Shown piece after piece: positions 45,855-60,900 of a stretch of 64,000 nt of DNA. Location: assembly GCF_910591885.1 (NCBI RefSeq), contig NW_025963573.1, forward strand, positions 124,001-188,000, read 5' to 3'. Source of the DNA: Bombus terrestris (Eukaryota > Arthropoda > Insecta > Hymenoptera > Apidae). The position numbers and the translations under genes are program-made. The notes beneath the pieces are model-generated. The model saw only the letters and a program-made list of their open reading frames with translations, was not told the DNA's origin and did no database searches. Numbering within the stretch: the first letter of the stretch is position 1; every line of letters starts with the position of its first letter.

Positions 45855-46050
45855 TACTACTACTACATAACGTATAACGTTATATACTTATACTATATAA
45901 CGGATGACGTTATATACTATTACCATATAACGCATAACGTTATATACTATTACTATATAACGCATAACGATATATACTATTCCGTACTATCGTATAACGT
46001 TATATACTATTACTATATAACGTATAACGATATATACTATTCCGTACTAT
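45855..46050 (+). repeat. 196-bp replaced tract after LTR copy 8
   Basis: In other copies the LTR is followed by monomers ending TACGTATTAA, TACTATATAA, TACGTAATAA, TGCCATATCA and TACGTACTAA. Here the same number of bases (a 16-bp remnant plus six monomers) carries the series found at 47115-47310, including CGGATGACG and two TCCGTACTAT monomers. From 46051 the normal post-LTR order resumes at the same distance: the TAATATTACGTAATAACG marker is 301 bp past the LTR end in both copies 7 and 8. The length-neutral swap looks like gene conversion. Confidence 0.75.
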
Positions 46051-47760
46051 CGTATAACGTTATATACTATTACTATATAACGCATAACGTTATATACTAT
46101 TACTATATAACGTATAACGTTATATACTATTACTATATAACGCATAACGTTATATAATATTACGTAATAACGTATAACGTTATATACAATTACTATATAA
46201 CGTATAACGTTATATACAATTACTATATAACGTATAACGTTATATACTATTACTATATAACGTATAACGTTATATACTATTACTATATAACGTATAACGT
46301 TATATACTATTACTATATAACGTATAACGATATATACTATTTCGTACTATCGTATAACGTTTTATACTATTACTATATAACGCATAACGTTATATACTGT
46401 TACTATATAACGTATAACGTTATATACTATTACTATATAACGTATAACGTTATATACTATTACTATATAACGTATAACGTTATATGCTATTACTATATAA
46501 CGTATAACGTTATATACTATTACTATATAACGTATAACGTTACATACTATTACTATATAACGCATAACGTTATATACTATTACTATATAACGTATAACGT
46601 TATATACTTATACTATATAACGTATAACGTTATATACTATTACTATATAACGCATAACGTTATATAATATTACTATATAACGCATAACGTTATATAATAT
46701 TACTATATAACGTATAACGTTATATACCATTACTATATAACGTATAACGTTATATACTATTACTATATAACGTATAACGTTATATACTATTACGTATTAA
46801 CGTATAACGTTATATACTATTACTATATAACGTATAAAGATATATACTCTTACTATATAACGTATAACGTTATATACTATTACTATATAACGCATAACGT
46901 TATATAATATTACTATATAACGTATAACGTTATATACCATTACTATATAACGTATAACGTTATATACTATTACTATATAACGTATAACGTTATATACTAT
47001 TACTATATAACGTATAACGTTATATACTATTACTATATAACGCATAACGTTATATAATATTACTATATAACGCATAACGTTATATAATATTACTATATAA
47101 CGTATAACGTTATATACTACTACTACATAACGTATAACGTTATATACTTATACTATATAACGGATGACGTTATATACTATTACCATATAACGCATAACGT
47201 TATATACTATTACTATATAACGCATAACGATATATACTATTCCGTACTATCGTATAACGTTATATACTATTACTATATAACGTATAACGATATATACTAT
47301 TCCGTACTATCGTATAACGTTATATACTATTACTATATAACGTATAACGTTATATAGTATTGCCATATCACGTATAACGTTGTATAATATTACGTACTAA
47401 CGTATAACGTTATATACTATTACTATATAACGTATAACGTTATATACTATTACTATATAACGTATAACGTTATATACTATTACTATATAACGCATAACGT
47501 TATATAATATTACTACATAACGTATAACGTTATATACCATTACTATATAACGTATAACGTTATATACTATTACTATATAACGTACGATGTTATATACTAT
47601 TACTATATAACGTATAACGTTATATACTATTACTATATAACGCATAACGTTATATAATATTACTATATAACGCATAACGTTATATAATATTACTATATAG
47701 CGTATAACGTTATATACTATTACTACATAACGTATAACGTTATATACTTATACTATATAA

Positions 47761-47799
47761 CGTATAACGTTATATAGTAATAATATATAACGTTATACG
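47761..47799. repeat. Hairpin with inverted loop (GTAATAA)
   Basis: CGTATAACGTTATATA (47761-47776), loop GTAATAA (47777-47783), TATATAACGTTATACG (47784-47799). The loop is one base from GTAATAG, the inverted form. Confidence 0.8.
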
Positions 47800-48109
47800 T
47801 TATATAATATTACTATATAACGCATAACGTTATATAATATTACTATATAACGTATAACGTTATATACTATTACTACATAACGTATAACGTTATATACTTA
47901 TACTATATAACGGATGACGTTATATACTATTACTATATAACGTATAACGTTATATACTATTACGTACTATCGTATAACGTTATATACTATTACTATATAA
48001 CGTATAACGTTATATACTATTACTATATAACGTATAACGTTATATACTATTACTATATAACGTATAACGTTATATACTATTACTATATAACGTATAACGT
48101 TATATACTA

Positions 48110-50930
48110 TTACTATATAACGTATAACGTTATATAATATTACTATATAGCGTATAACGTTATATACTATTACTACATAACGTATAACGTTATATACTTA
48201 TACTATATAACGTATAACGTTATATAGTATAAGTATATAACGTTATACGTTATGTAATATTACTATATAACGCATAACGTTATATAATATTACTATATAA
48301 CGTATAACGTTATATACTATTACTACATAACGTATAACGTTATATACTTATACTATATAACGGATGACGTTATATACTATTGCTATATAACGCATAACGT
48401 TATATACTATTACGTATTAACGTATAACGTTATATACTATTACTATATAACGTATAACGTTATATACTATTACTATATAACGTATAACGTTATATACTAT
48501 TACTATATAACGTATAACGTTATATACTATTACTATATAACGCATAACGTTATATATACTATTACTATATAACGTATAACGTTATATACTATTACTATAT
48601 AACGTATAACGTTATATACTATTACTATATAACGTATAACGTTATATACTATTACTATATAACGTATAACGTTATATAATATTACTATATAACGTATAAC
48701 GATATATACTATTCCGTACTATCGTATAACGTTATATACTATTACTATATAATGCGTAACGTTATATACTATTACTATATAACGTATAACGTTATATACT
48801 ATTACTATATAACGCATAACGTTATATAATATTACTATATAACGTATAACGTTATATACTATTACTATATAACGTATAACGTTATATACTATTACTATAT
48901 AACGTATGACGTTATATACTATTACTATATAACGTATAACGTTATATACGATTACTACATAACGTATAACGTTATATAATATTACTATATAACGTATAAC
49001 GTTATATACTATTACTACATAACGTATAACGTTATATACTTATACTATATAACGGATGACGTTATATACTATTACTATATAACGCATAACGTTATATACT
49101 ATTACGTATTAACGTATAACGTTATATACTATTACTATATAACGTATAACGTTATATACTATTACTATATAACGTATAACGTTATATACTATTACTATAT
49201 AACGTATAACGTTATATACTATTACTATATAACGTATAACGTTATATACTATTACTATATAACGCATAACGTTATATAATATTACTACATAACGTATAAC
49301 GTTATATACCATTACTATATAACGTATAACGTTATATACTATTACTATATAACGTACGATGTTATATACTATTACTATATAACGTATAACGTTATATACT
49401 ATTACTATATAACGCATAACGTTATATAATATTACTATATAACGCATAACGTTATATAATATTACTATATAGCGTATAACGTTATATACTATTACTACAT
49501 AACGTATAACGTTATATACTTATACTATATAACGTATAACGTTATATACTATTACTATATAACGTTATATAATAACGTTATATAATATTACTATATAACG
49601 CATAACGTTATATAATATTACTATATAACGTATAACGTTATATACTATTACTACATAACGTATAACGTTATATACTTATACTATATAACGGATGACGTTA
49701 TATACTATTACTATATAACGTATAACGATATATACTATTACGTATTAACGTATAACGTTATATACTATTACTATATAACGTATAACGTTATATACTATTA
49801 CTATATAACGTATAACGTTATATACTATTACTATATAACGTATAACGTTATATACTATTACTATATAACGTATAACGTTATATACTATTACTATATAACG
49901 TATAACGTTATATAATATTACTATATAGCGTATAACGTTATATACTATTACTACATAACGTATAACGTTATATACTTATACTATATAACGTATAACGTTA
50001 TATACTATTACTATATAACGTTATACGTTATGTAATATTACTATATAACGCATAACGTTATATAATATTACTATATAACGTATAACGTTATATACTATTA
50101 CTACATAACGTATAACGTTATATACTTATACTATATAACGGATGACGTTATATACTATTGCTATATAACGCATAACGTTATATACTATTACGTATTAACG
50201 TATAACGTTATATACTATTACTATATAACGTATAACGTTATATACTATTACTATATAACGTATAACGTTATATACTATTACTATATAACGTATAACGTTA
50301 TATACTATTACTATATAACGCATAACGATATATATACTATTACTATATAACGTATAACGTTATATACTATTACTATATAACGTATAACGTTATATACTAT
50401 TACTATATAACGTATAACGTTATATACTATTACTATATAACGTATAACGTTATATAATATTACTATATAACGTATAACGATATATACTATTCCGTACTAT
50501 CGTATAACGTTATATACTATTACTATATAATGCGTAACGTTATATACTATTACTATATAACGTATAACGTTATATACTATTACTATATAACGCATAACGT
50601 TATATAATATTACTATATAACGTATAACGTTATATACTATTACTATATAACGTATAACGTTATATACTATTACTATATAACGTATGACGTTATATACTAT
50701 TACTATATAACGTATAACGTTATATACGATTACTACATAACGTATAACGTTATATAATATTACTATATAACGTATAACGTTATATACTATTACTACATAA
50801 CGTATAACGTTATATACTTATACTATATAACGGATGACGTTATATACTATTACTATATAACGCATAACGTTATATACTATTACGTATTAACGTATAACGT
50901 TATATACTATTACTATATAACGTATAACGT
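48110..50930 (+). repeat. 1778-bp offset duplication
   Basis: Markers: TATAGCG (48147/49925), GTTATGTAATATT (about 48250/50028), TATTGCTATATAACG (about 48379/50157), the 32-bp monomer (48541/50319), AATGCGTAACG (48751/50529) and TACGATTACTACATAACG (about 48947/50725). The offset is 59 monomers plus 8 bp. The first 32-bp monomer has AACGTT and the second AACGAT. Confidence 0.85.
48211..48249. repeat. Hairpin with inverted loop (GTATAAG)
   Basis: Perfect 16-bp arms (48211-48226 and 48234-48249). The loop GTATAAG is the reverse complement of CTTATAC, the spacer of the monomer immediately upstream (48181-48210). Its 1778-bp tandem partner near 50010 has the direct loop CTATTAC. Confidence 0.85.
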
Positions 50931-51786
50931 TATATACTATTACTATATAACGTATAACCTTATATACTATTACTATATAACGTATAACGTTATATACTAT
51001 TACTATATAACGTATAACGTTATATACTATTACTATATAACGCATAACGATATATACTATTACTATATAACGTATAACGTTATATACTATTACTATATAA
51101 CGTATAACGTTATATACTATTACTATATAACGTATAACGTTATATACTATTACTATATAACGTATAACGTTATATACTATTACTATATAACGTATAACGT
51201 TATATACTATTACTATATAACGTATAACGTTATATAATATTACTATATAACGTATAACGTTATATACTTATACTATATAACGGATGACGTTATATACTAC
51301 TACTATATAACTCATAACGTTATATACTATTACGTATTAACGTATAACGTTATATACTATTACTATATAACGTATAACGTTATATACTATTACTATATAA
51401 CGTATAACGTTATATACTATTACTACATAACGTATAACGTTATATACTTATACTATATAACGGATGACGTTATATACTATTACTATATAACGCATAACGT
51501 TATATACTATTACGTATTAACGTATAACGTTATATACTATTACTATATAACGTGTAACGTTATATACTATTACTATATAACGTATAACGTTATATACTAT
51601 TACTATATAACGTATAACGTTATATACTATTACTATATAACGCATAACGATATATACTATTACTATATAACGTACAACGTTATATACTATTACTATATAA
51701 CGTATAACGTTATATACTATTACTATATAACGTATAACGTTATATAATATTACTATATAACGTATAACGATATATACTATTCCGTA

Positions 51787-52260
51787 CTATCGTATAACGT
51801 TATATACTATTACTATATAATGCATAACGTTATATACTATTACTATATAACGTATAACGTTATATACTATTACTATATAACGCATAACGTTATATAATAT
51901 TACTATATAACGTATAACGTTATATACCATTACTATATAACGTATAACGTTATATACTATTACTATATAACGTATAACGTTATATAGTATTACCATATCA
52001 CGTATAACGTTATATACTATTACTATATAACGTATAACGTTATATACTTATACTATATAACGTATGACGTTATATACTATTACTATATAGCGCATAACGT
52101 TATATACTATTACTATATAACGTATAACGATATATACTATTACGTATTAACGTATAACGTTATATACTATTATTATATAACGTATAACGTTATATACTAT
52201 TACTATATAACGTATAACGTTATATACTATTACTATATAACGTATAACGTTATATACTAT
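51787..52260 (+). repeat. Pre-LTR block without an LTR
   Basis: The ordered variants that precede LTR copies 3-9 are all here: AATGCATAACG (about 51819), TAGTATTACCATATCACG (about 51986), TATAGCGCATAACG (about 52087) and TATTATTATATAACG (52168). Two canonical monomers follow (52181 and 52211), then at 52241, where the LTR-bearing monomer CGTATAACGATATATACT should be, a canonical monomer and two CGCATAACG monomers (52271, 52301). The downstream order matches sequence about 580 bp past the LTR in copy 7 (38047 on). Confidence 0.8.
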
Positions 52261-52724
52261 TACTATATAACGCATAACGTTATATAATATTACTATATAA
52301 CGCATAACGTTATATAATATTACTATATAACGTATAACGTTATATACTACTACTACATAACGTATAACGTTATATACTTATACTATATAACGGATGACGT
52401 TATATACTATTACCATATAACGCATAACGTTATATACTATTACTATATAACGCATAACGATATATACTATTCCGTACTATCGTATAACGTTATATACTAT
52501 TACTATATAACGTATAACGATATATACTATTCCGTACTATCGTATAACGTTATATACTATTACTATATAACGTATAACGTTATATAGTATTGCCATATCA
52601 CGTATAACGTTGTATAATATTACGTACTAACGTATAACGTTATATACTATTACTATATAACGTATAACGTTATATACTATTACTATATAACGTATAACGT
52701 TATATACTATTACTATATAACGTA

Positions 52725-53755
52725 TAACGTTATATACTATTACGTATTAACGTATAACGTTATATACTATTACTATATAACGTATAACGTTATATACTAT
52801 TACTATATAACGTATAACGTTATATACTATTACTATATAACGCATAACGTTATATAATATTACTACATAACGTATAACGTTATATACCATTACTATATAA
52901 CGTATAACGTTATATACTATTACTATATAACGTACGACGTTATATACTATTACTATATAACGTATAACGTTATATACTATTACTATATAACGCATAACGT
53001 TATATAATATTACTATATAACGCATAACGTTATATAATATTACTATATAGCGTATAACGTTATATACTATTACTACATAACGTATAACGTTATATACTTA
53101 TACTATATAACGTATAACGTTATATACTATTACTATATAACGTTATATAATAACGTTATATAATATTACTATATAACGCATAACGTTATATAATATTACT
53201 ATATAACGTATAACGTTATATACTATTACTATATAACGTATAACGTTATATACTATTACGTATTAACGTATAACGTTATATACTATTACTATATAACGTA
53301 TAACGTTATATACTATTACTATATAACGTATAACGTTATATACTATTACTATATAACGCATAACGTTATATAATATTACTACATAACGTATAACGTTATA
53401 TACCATTACTATATAACGTATAACGTTATATACTATTACTATATAACGTACGACGTTATATACTATTACTATATAACGTATAACGTTATATACTATTACT
53501 ATATAACGCATAACGTTATATAATATTACTATATAACGCATAACGTTATATAATATTACTATATAGCGTATAACGTTATATACTATTACTACATAACGTA
53601 TAACGTTATATACTTATACTATATAACGTATAACGTTATATAGTATAAGTATATAACGTTATATAATAACGTTATATAATATTACTATATAACGCATAAC
53701 GTTATATAATATTACTATATAACGTATAACGTTATATACTATTACTACATAACGT
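52725..53755 (+). repeat. 516-bp tandem duplication
   Basis: Two adjacent copies share TACTACATAACG with ACCATTAC (52861/53377), CGTACGACG (about 52931/53447), TATAGCG (about 53046/53562) and the hairpin followed by TAATAACG (53141/53657). The offset is 17 monomers plus 6 bp. The hairpin loop is CTATTAC in the first copy and GTATAAG in the second. Confidence 0.85.
53627..53663. repeat. Hairpin with inverted loop in the second 516-bp copy
   Basis: Left arm CGTATAACGTTATATA (53627-53642), loop GTATAAG (53643-53649), right arm TATATAACGTTATA (53650-53663). The neighbouring 516-bp copy has the loop in the direct orientation near 53127-53133. Confidence 0.85.
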
Positions 53756-56700
53756 ATAACGTTATATACTTATACTATATAACGGATGACGTTATATACT
53801 ATTACTATATAACGCATAACGTTATATACTATTACGTATTAACGTATAACGTTATATACTATTACTATATAACGTATAACGTTATATACTATTACTATAT
53901 AACGTATAACGTTATATACTATTACTATATAACGTATAACGTTATATACTATTACTATATAACGCATAACGTTATATATACTATTACTATATAACGTATA
54001 ACGTTATATACTATTACTATATAACGTATAACGTTATATACTATTACTATATAACGTATAACGTTATATACTATTACTATATAACGTATAACGTTATATA
54101 ATATTACTATATAACGCATAACGTTATATAATATTACTATATAACGTATAACGTTATATACTATTACTACATAACGTATAACGTTATATACTTATACTAT
54201 ATAACGGATGACGTTATATACTATTACTATATAACGCATAACGTTATATACTATTACGTATTAACGTATAACGTTATATACTATTACTATATAACGTATA
54301 ACGTTATATACTATTACTATATAACGTATAACGTTATATACTATTACTATATAACGTATAACGTTATATACTATTACTATATAACGTATAACGTTATATA
54401 CTATTACTATATAACGTATAACGATATATACTATTCCGTACTATCGTATAACGTTATATACTATTACTATATAATGAATAACGTTATATACTATTACTAT
54501 ATAACGTATAACGTTATATACTATTACTATATAACGCATAACGTTATATAATATTACTATATAACGTATAACGTTATATACCATTACTATATAACGCATA
54601 ACGTTATATACTATTACTATATAACGTATAACGTTATATACTATTACTATATAACGTATAACGTTATATACTATTACTATATAACGTATAACGTTATATA
54701 CTATTACGTATTAACGTATAACGTTATATACTATTACTATATAACGTATAACGATATATACTATTTCGTACTATCGTATAACGTTATATACTATTACTAT
54801 ATAACGCATAACGTTATATAGTATTACTATATAACGTATAACGTTATATACTATTACTATATAACGTATAACGTTATATACTATTACTATATAACGCATA
54901 ACGTTATATACTATTACTATATAACGTATAACGTTATATACTATTACGTATTAACGTATAACGTTATATACTATTACTATATAACGTATAAAGATATATA
55001 CTCTTACTATATAACGTATAACGTTATATACTATTACTATATAACGCATAACGTTATATAATATTACTATATAACGTATAACGTTATATACCATTACTAT
55101 ATAACGTATAACGTTATATACTATTACTATATAACGTATAACGTTATATACTATTACTATATAACGTATAACGTTATATACTATTACTATATAACGCATA
55201 ACGTTATATAATATTACTATATAACGCATAACGTTATATAATATTACTATATAACGTATAACGTTATATACTACTACTACATAACGTATAACGTTATATA
55301 CTTATACTATATAACGGATGACGTTATATACTATTACCATATAACGCATAACGTTATATACTATTACTATATAACGCATAACGATATATACTATTCCGTA
55401 CTATCGTATAACGTTATATACTATTACTATATAACGTATAACGATATATACTATTCCGTACTATCGTATAACGTTATATACTATTACTATATAACGTATA
55501 ACGTTATATAGTATTGCCATATCACGTATAACGTTGTATAATATTACGTACTAACGTATAACGTTATATACTATTACTATATAACGTATAACGTTATATA
55601 CTATTACTATATAACGTATAACGTTATATACTATTACTATATAACGTATAACGTTATATACTATTACGTATTAACGTATAACGTTATATACTATTACTAT
55701 ATAACGTATAACGTTATATACTATTACTATATAACGTATAACGTTATATACTATTACTATATAACGCATAACGTTATATAATATTACTACATAACGTATA
55801 ACGTTATATACCATTACTATATAACGTATAACGTTATATACTATTACTATATAACGTACGACGTTATATACTATTACTATATAACGTATAACGTTATATA
55901 CTATTACTATATAACGCATAACGTTATATAATATTACTATATAACGCATAACGTTATATAATATTACTATATAGCGTATAACGTTATATACTATTACTAC
56001 ATAACGTATAACGTTATATACTTATACTATATAACGTATAACGTTATATACTATTACTATATAACGTTATACGTTATATAATATTACTATATAACGCATA
56101 ACGTTATATAATATTACTATATAACGTATAACGTTATATACTATTACTACATAACGTATAACGTTATATACTTATACTATATAACGGATGACGTTATATA
56201 CTATTACTATATAACGCATAACGTTATATACTATTACGTATTAACGTATAACGTTATATACTATTACTATATAACGTATAACGTTATATACTATTACTAT
56301 ATAACGTATAACGTTATATACTATTACTATATAACGTATAACGTTATATACTATTACTATATAACGCATAACGTTATATATACTATTACTATATAACGTA
56401 TAACGTTATATACTATTACTATATAACGTATAACGTTATATACTATTACTATATAACGTATAACGTTATATACTATTACTATATAACGTATAACGATATA
56501 TAATATTACTATATAACGCATAACGTTATATAATATTACTATATAACGTATAACGTTATATACTATTACTACATAACGTATAACGTTATATACTTATACT
56601 ATATAACGGATGACGTTATATACTATTACTATATAACGCATAACGTTATATACTATTACGTATTAACGTATAACGTTATATACTATTACTATATAACGTA

Positions 56701-57212
56701 TAACGTTATATACTATTACTATATAACGTATAACGTTATATACTATTACTATATAACGTATAACGTTATATACTATTACTATATAACGTATAACGTTATA
56801 TACTATTACTATATAACGTATAACGATATATACTATTCCGTACTATCGTATAACGTTATATACTATTACTATATAATGAATAACGTTATATACTATTACT
56901 ATATAACGTATAACGTTATATACTATTACTATATAACGTATAACGTTATATTATATTACTATATAACGTATAACGTTATATACCATCACTATATAACGCA
57001 TAACGTTATATAATATTACTATATAACGTATAACGTTATATACTATTACTATATAACGTATAACGTTATATACTATTACTATATAACGTATAACGTTATA
57101 TACTATTACGTATTAACGTATAACGTTATATACTATTACTATATAACGTATAACGATATATACTATTTCGTACTATCGTATAACGTTATATACTATTACT
57201 ATATAACGCATA

Positions 57213-57268
57213 ACGTTATATAGTAATAGTATATAACGTGCACGTTATATACTATTACTATATAACGT
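57213..57268. repeat. Perfect 56-bp palindrome
   Basis: Centred between 57240 and 57241 in GTGCAC, a hexamer otherwise absent from the array as far as I can see. The left half contains an inverted monomer (TAGTAATAGTATATAACG) and the right half the normal orientation. Each base from 57213 to 57240 pairs with its partner from 57268 back to 57241; pairing fails at 57212/57269. Satellite orientation switches on the left of the palindrome and switches back at its centre. Confidence 0.88.
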
Positions 57269-57999
57269 ATAACGTTATATACTATTACTATATAACGCAT
57301 AACGTTATATACTATTACTATATAACGTATAACGTTATATACTTATACTATATAACGTATAACGTTATATACTATTACTATATAACGCATAACGTTATAT
57401 ACTATTACTATATAACGTATAAAGTTATATACTCTTACTATATAACGTATAACGTTATATACTATTACTATATAACGCATAACGTTATATAATATTACTA
57501 TATAACGTATAACGTTATATACCATTACTATATAACGTATAACGTTATATACTATTACTATATAACGTATAACGTTATATACTATTACTATATAACGTAT
57601 AACGTTATATACTATTACTATATAACGCATAACGTTATATAATATTACTATATAACGCATAACGTTATATAATATTACTATATAACGTATAACGTTATAT
57701 ACTACTACTACATAACGTATAACGTTATATACTTATACTATATAACGGATGACGTTATATACTATTACCATATAACGCATAACGTTATATACTATTACTA
57801 TATAACGTATAAAGATATATACTATTACGTATTAACGTATAACGTTATATACTATTACTATATAACGTATAACGTTATATACTATTACTATATAACGTGT
57901 AACGATATATACTATTACGTATTAACGTATAACGTTATATACTATTACTATATAACGTATAACGTTATATACTATTACTATATAACGTATAACGTTATA

Positions 58000-60900
58000 T
58001 ACTATTACTATATAACGTATAACGTTATATACTATTACTATATAACGTATAACGTTATATACTATTACGTATTAACGTATAACGTTATATACTATTACTA
58101 TATAACGTATAACGTTATATACTATAACTATATAACGTATAACGTTATATACCATTACTATATAACGCATAACGTTATATAATATTACTATATAACGCAT
58201 AACGTTATATAATATTACTATATAACGTATAACGTTATATACTATTACTACATAACGTATAACGTTATATACTTATACTATATAACGGATGACGTTATAT
58301 ACTACTACTATATAACTCATAACGTTATATACTATTACGTATTAACGTATAACGTTATATACTATTACTATATAACGTATAACGTTATATACTATTACTA
58401 TATAACGTATAACGTTATATACTATTACTACATAACGTATAACGTTATATACTTATACTATATAACGGATGACGTTATATACTATTACTATATAACGCAT
58501 AACGTTATATACTATTACGTATTAACGTATAACGTTATATACTATTACTATATAACGTGTAACGTTATATACTATTACTATATAACGTATAACGTTATAT
58601 ACTATTACTATATAACGTATAACGTTATATACTATTACTATATAACGCATAACGATATATACTATTACTATATAACGTATAACGTTATATACTATTACTA
58701 TATAACGTATAACGTTATATACTATTACTATATAACGTATAACGTTATATAATATTACTATATAACGTATAACGATATATACTATTCCGTACTATCGTAT
58801 AACGTTATATACTATTACTATATAATGCATAACGTTATATACTATTACTATATAACGTATAACGTTATATACTATTACTATATAACGCATAACGTTATAT
58901 AATATTACTATATAACGTATAACGTTATATACCATTACTATATAACGTATAACGTTATATACTATTACTATATAACGTATAACGTTATATAGTATTACCA
59001 TATCACGTATAACGTTATATACTATTACTATATAACGTATAACGTTATATACTTATACTATATAACGTATGACGTTATATACTATTACTATATAGCGCAT
59101 AACGTTATATACTATTACTATATAACGTATAACGATATATACTATTACGTATTAACGTATAACGTTATATACTATTATTATATAACGTATAACGTTATAT
59201 ACTATTACTATATAACGTATAACGTTATATACTATTACTATATAACGTATAACGATATATACTTGTCGGAGATGCAGAGACATCGAGCCTTTCTTTTGGA
59301 AGATTTCTCAATACTTGGGCTCGGGGTGACATAACTGGTCGCCGAACGTAGCCACGGTCACGGGATGAACGAAATGTTTTACAATGGAGGTTCCAGTGTT
59401 AAGGGATACGATGTATAAACAATCAAGTCTTGATCAGGAGCAATGCTGGTTTATGTGGAACTGCCTAGTTACGGCGCTTGGGAATTTGTTGATATTCCCG
59501 ATCAATATGTATTTGATATATGTAACTGTATCTGTCCTTTATTTTGCAATCTCCTTGGAGAGTTTACTGTCATCGTCTTGGAGTGAGTCTTGGGGAAACC
59601 CTGTGCCAGAGTGAACGTGTCAGTGTGCTATCAAAATATATTAAAACGTACAGGAAGTTTCCCATTGACCGTGGATTCGTTACAGAACCCAAGAATATTA
59701 TTTAAAGCATTTGTTTACTTATTGTTTGTTATCTTAGTTAACCGATAAACTAATTATTTATCAAACTTTGTAAAGAAATATAATTTTATGTAAATACAAC
59801 CTTTATTGAACATCATGATGGCAAATGCTAACGAAGATTCGTCTCGCGCTCGTAATCCAAACGACAATTCGACATACTATTACGTATTAACGTATAACGT
59901 TATATACTATTACTATATAACGTATAACGTTATATACTATTACGTAATAACGTATAACGTTATATAGTATTGCCATATCACGTATAACTTTGTATATTAT
60001 TACGTACTAACGTATAACGTTATATACTATTACTATATAACGTATAACGATATATACTATTCCGTACTATCGTATAACGTTATATACTATTACTATATAA
60101 CGCATAACGTTATATACTATTACTATATAACGTATAACGTTATATACTATTACTATATAACGCATAACGTTATATAATATTACGTAATAACGTATAACGT
60201 TATATACAATTACTATATAACGTATAACGTTATATACAATTACTATATAACGTATAACGTTATATACTATTACTATATAACGTATAACGTTATATACTAT
60301 TACTATATAACGCATAACGTTATATAATATTACTATATAACGTATAACGTTATATACCATTACTATATAACGTATAACGTTATATACTATTACTATATAA
60401 CGTATAACGTTATATACTATTACTATATAACGTATAACGTTATATACTATTACTATATAACGCATAACGTTATATAATATTACTATATAACGCATAACGT
60501 TATATAATATTACTATATAACGTATAACGTTATATACTACTACTACATAACGTATAACGTTATATACTTATACTATATAACGGATGACGTTATATACTAT
60601 TACCATATAACGCATAACGTTATATACTATTACTATATAACGCATAACGATATATACTATTCCGTACTATCGTATAACGTTATATACTATTACTATATAA
60701 CGTATAACGATATATACTATTCCGTACTATCGTATAACGTTATATACTATTACTATATAACGTATAACGTTATATAGTATTGCCATATCACGTATAACGT
60801 TGTATAATATTACGTACTAACGTATAACGTTATATACTATTACTATATAACGTATAACGTTATATACTATTACTATATAACGTATAACGTCATATACTAT

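Larger units (their letters stand above)
45855..59263 (+). repeat. 30-bp satellite array, segment 9 (longest LTR-free stretch)
   Basis: About 446 monomers plus 25 bp. It holds the densest set of register breaks: hairpins at 47761, 48211, about 49535, about 50010, about 53111, 53627 and about 56035; 32-bp monomers at 48541, 50319, 53963 and 56365; and a 56-bp palindrome at 57213. Tandem duplications have offsets of 1778 bp (48.1-50.9 kb) and 516 bp (52.7-53.75 kb). A pre-LTR block at 51787-52240 lacks its LTR. No gene seen. Confidence 0.97.

Noticed and set aside
45786..46157. Plus-strand 123-codon frame starting MNIMMANANEDSS, also at 1821-2012
   Set aside because: It starts in the last 70 bp of the LTR and runs into satellite repeats; the other copies close soon after the LTR. 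It is a chance fusion frame.
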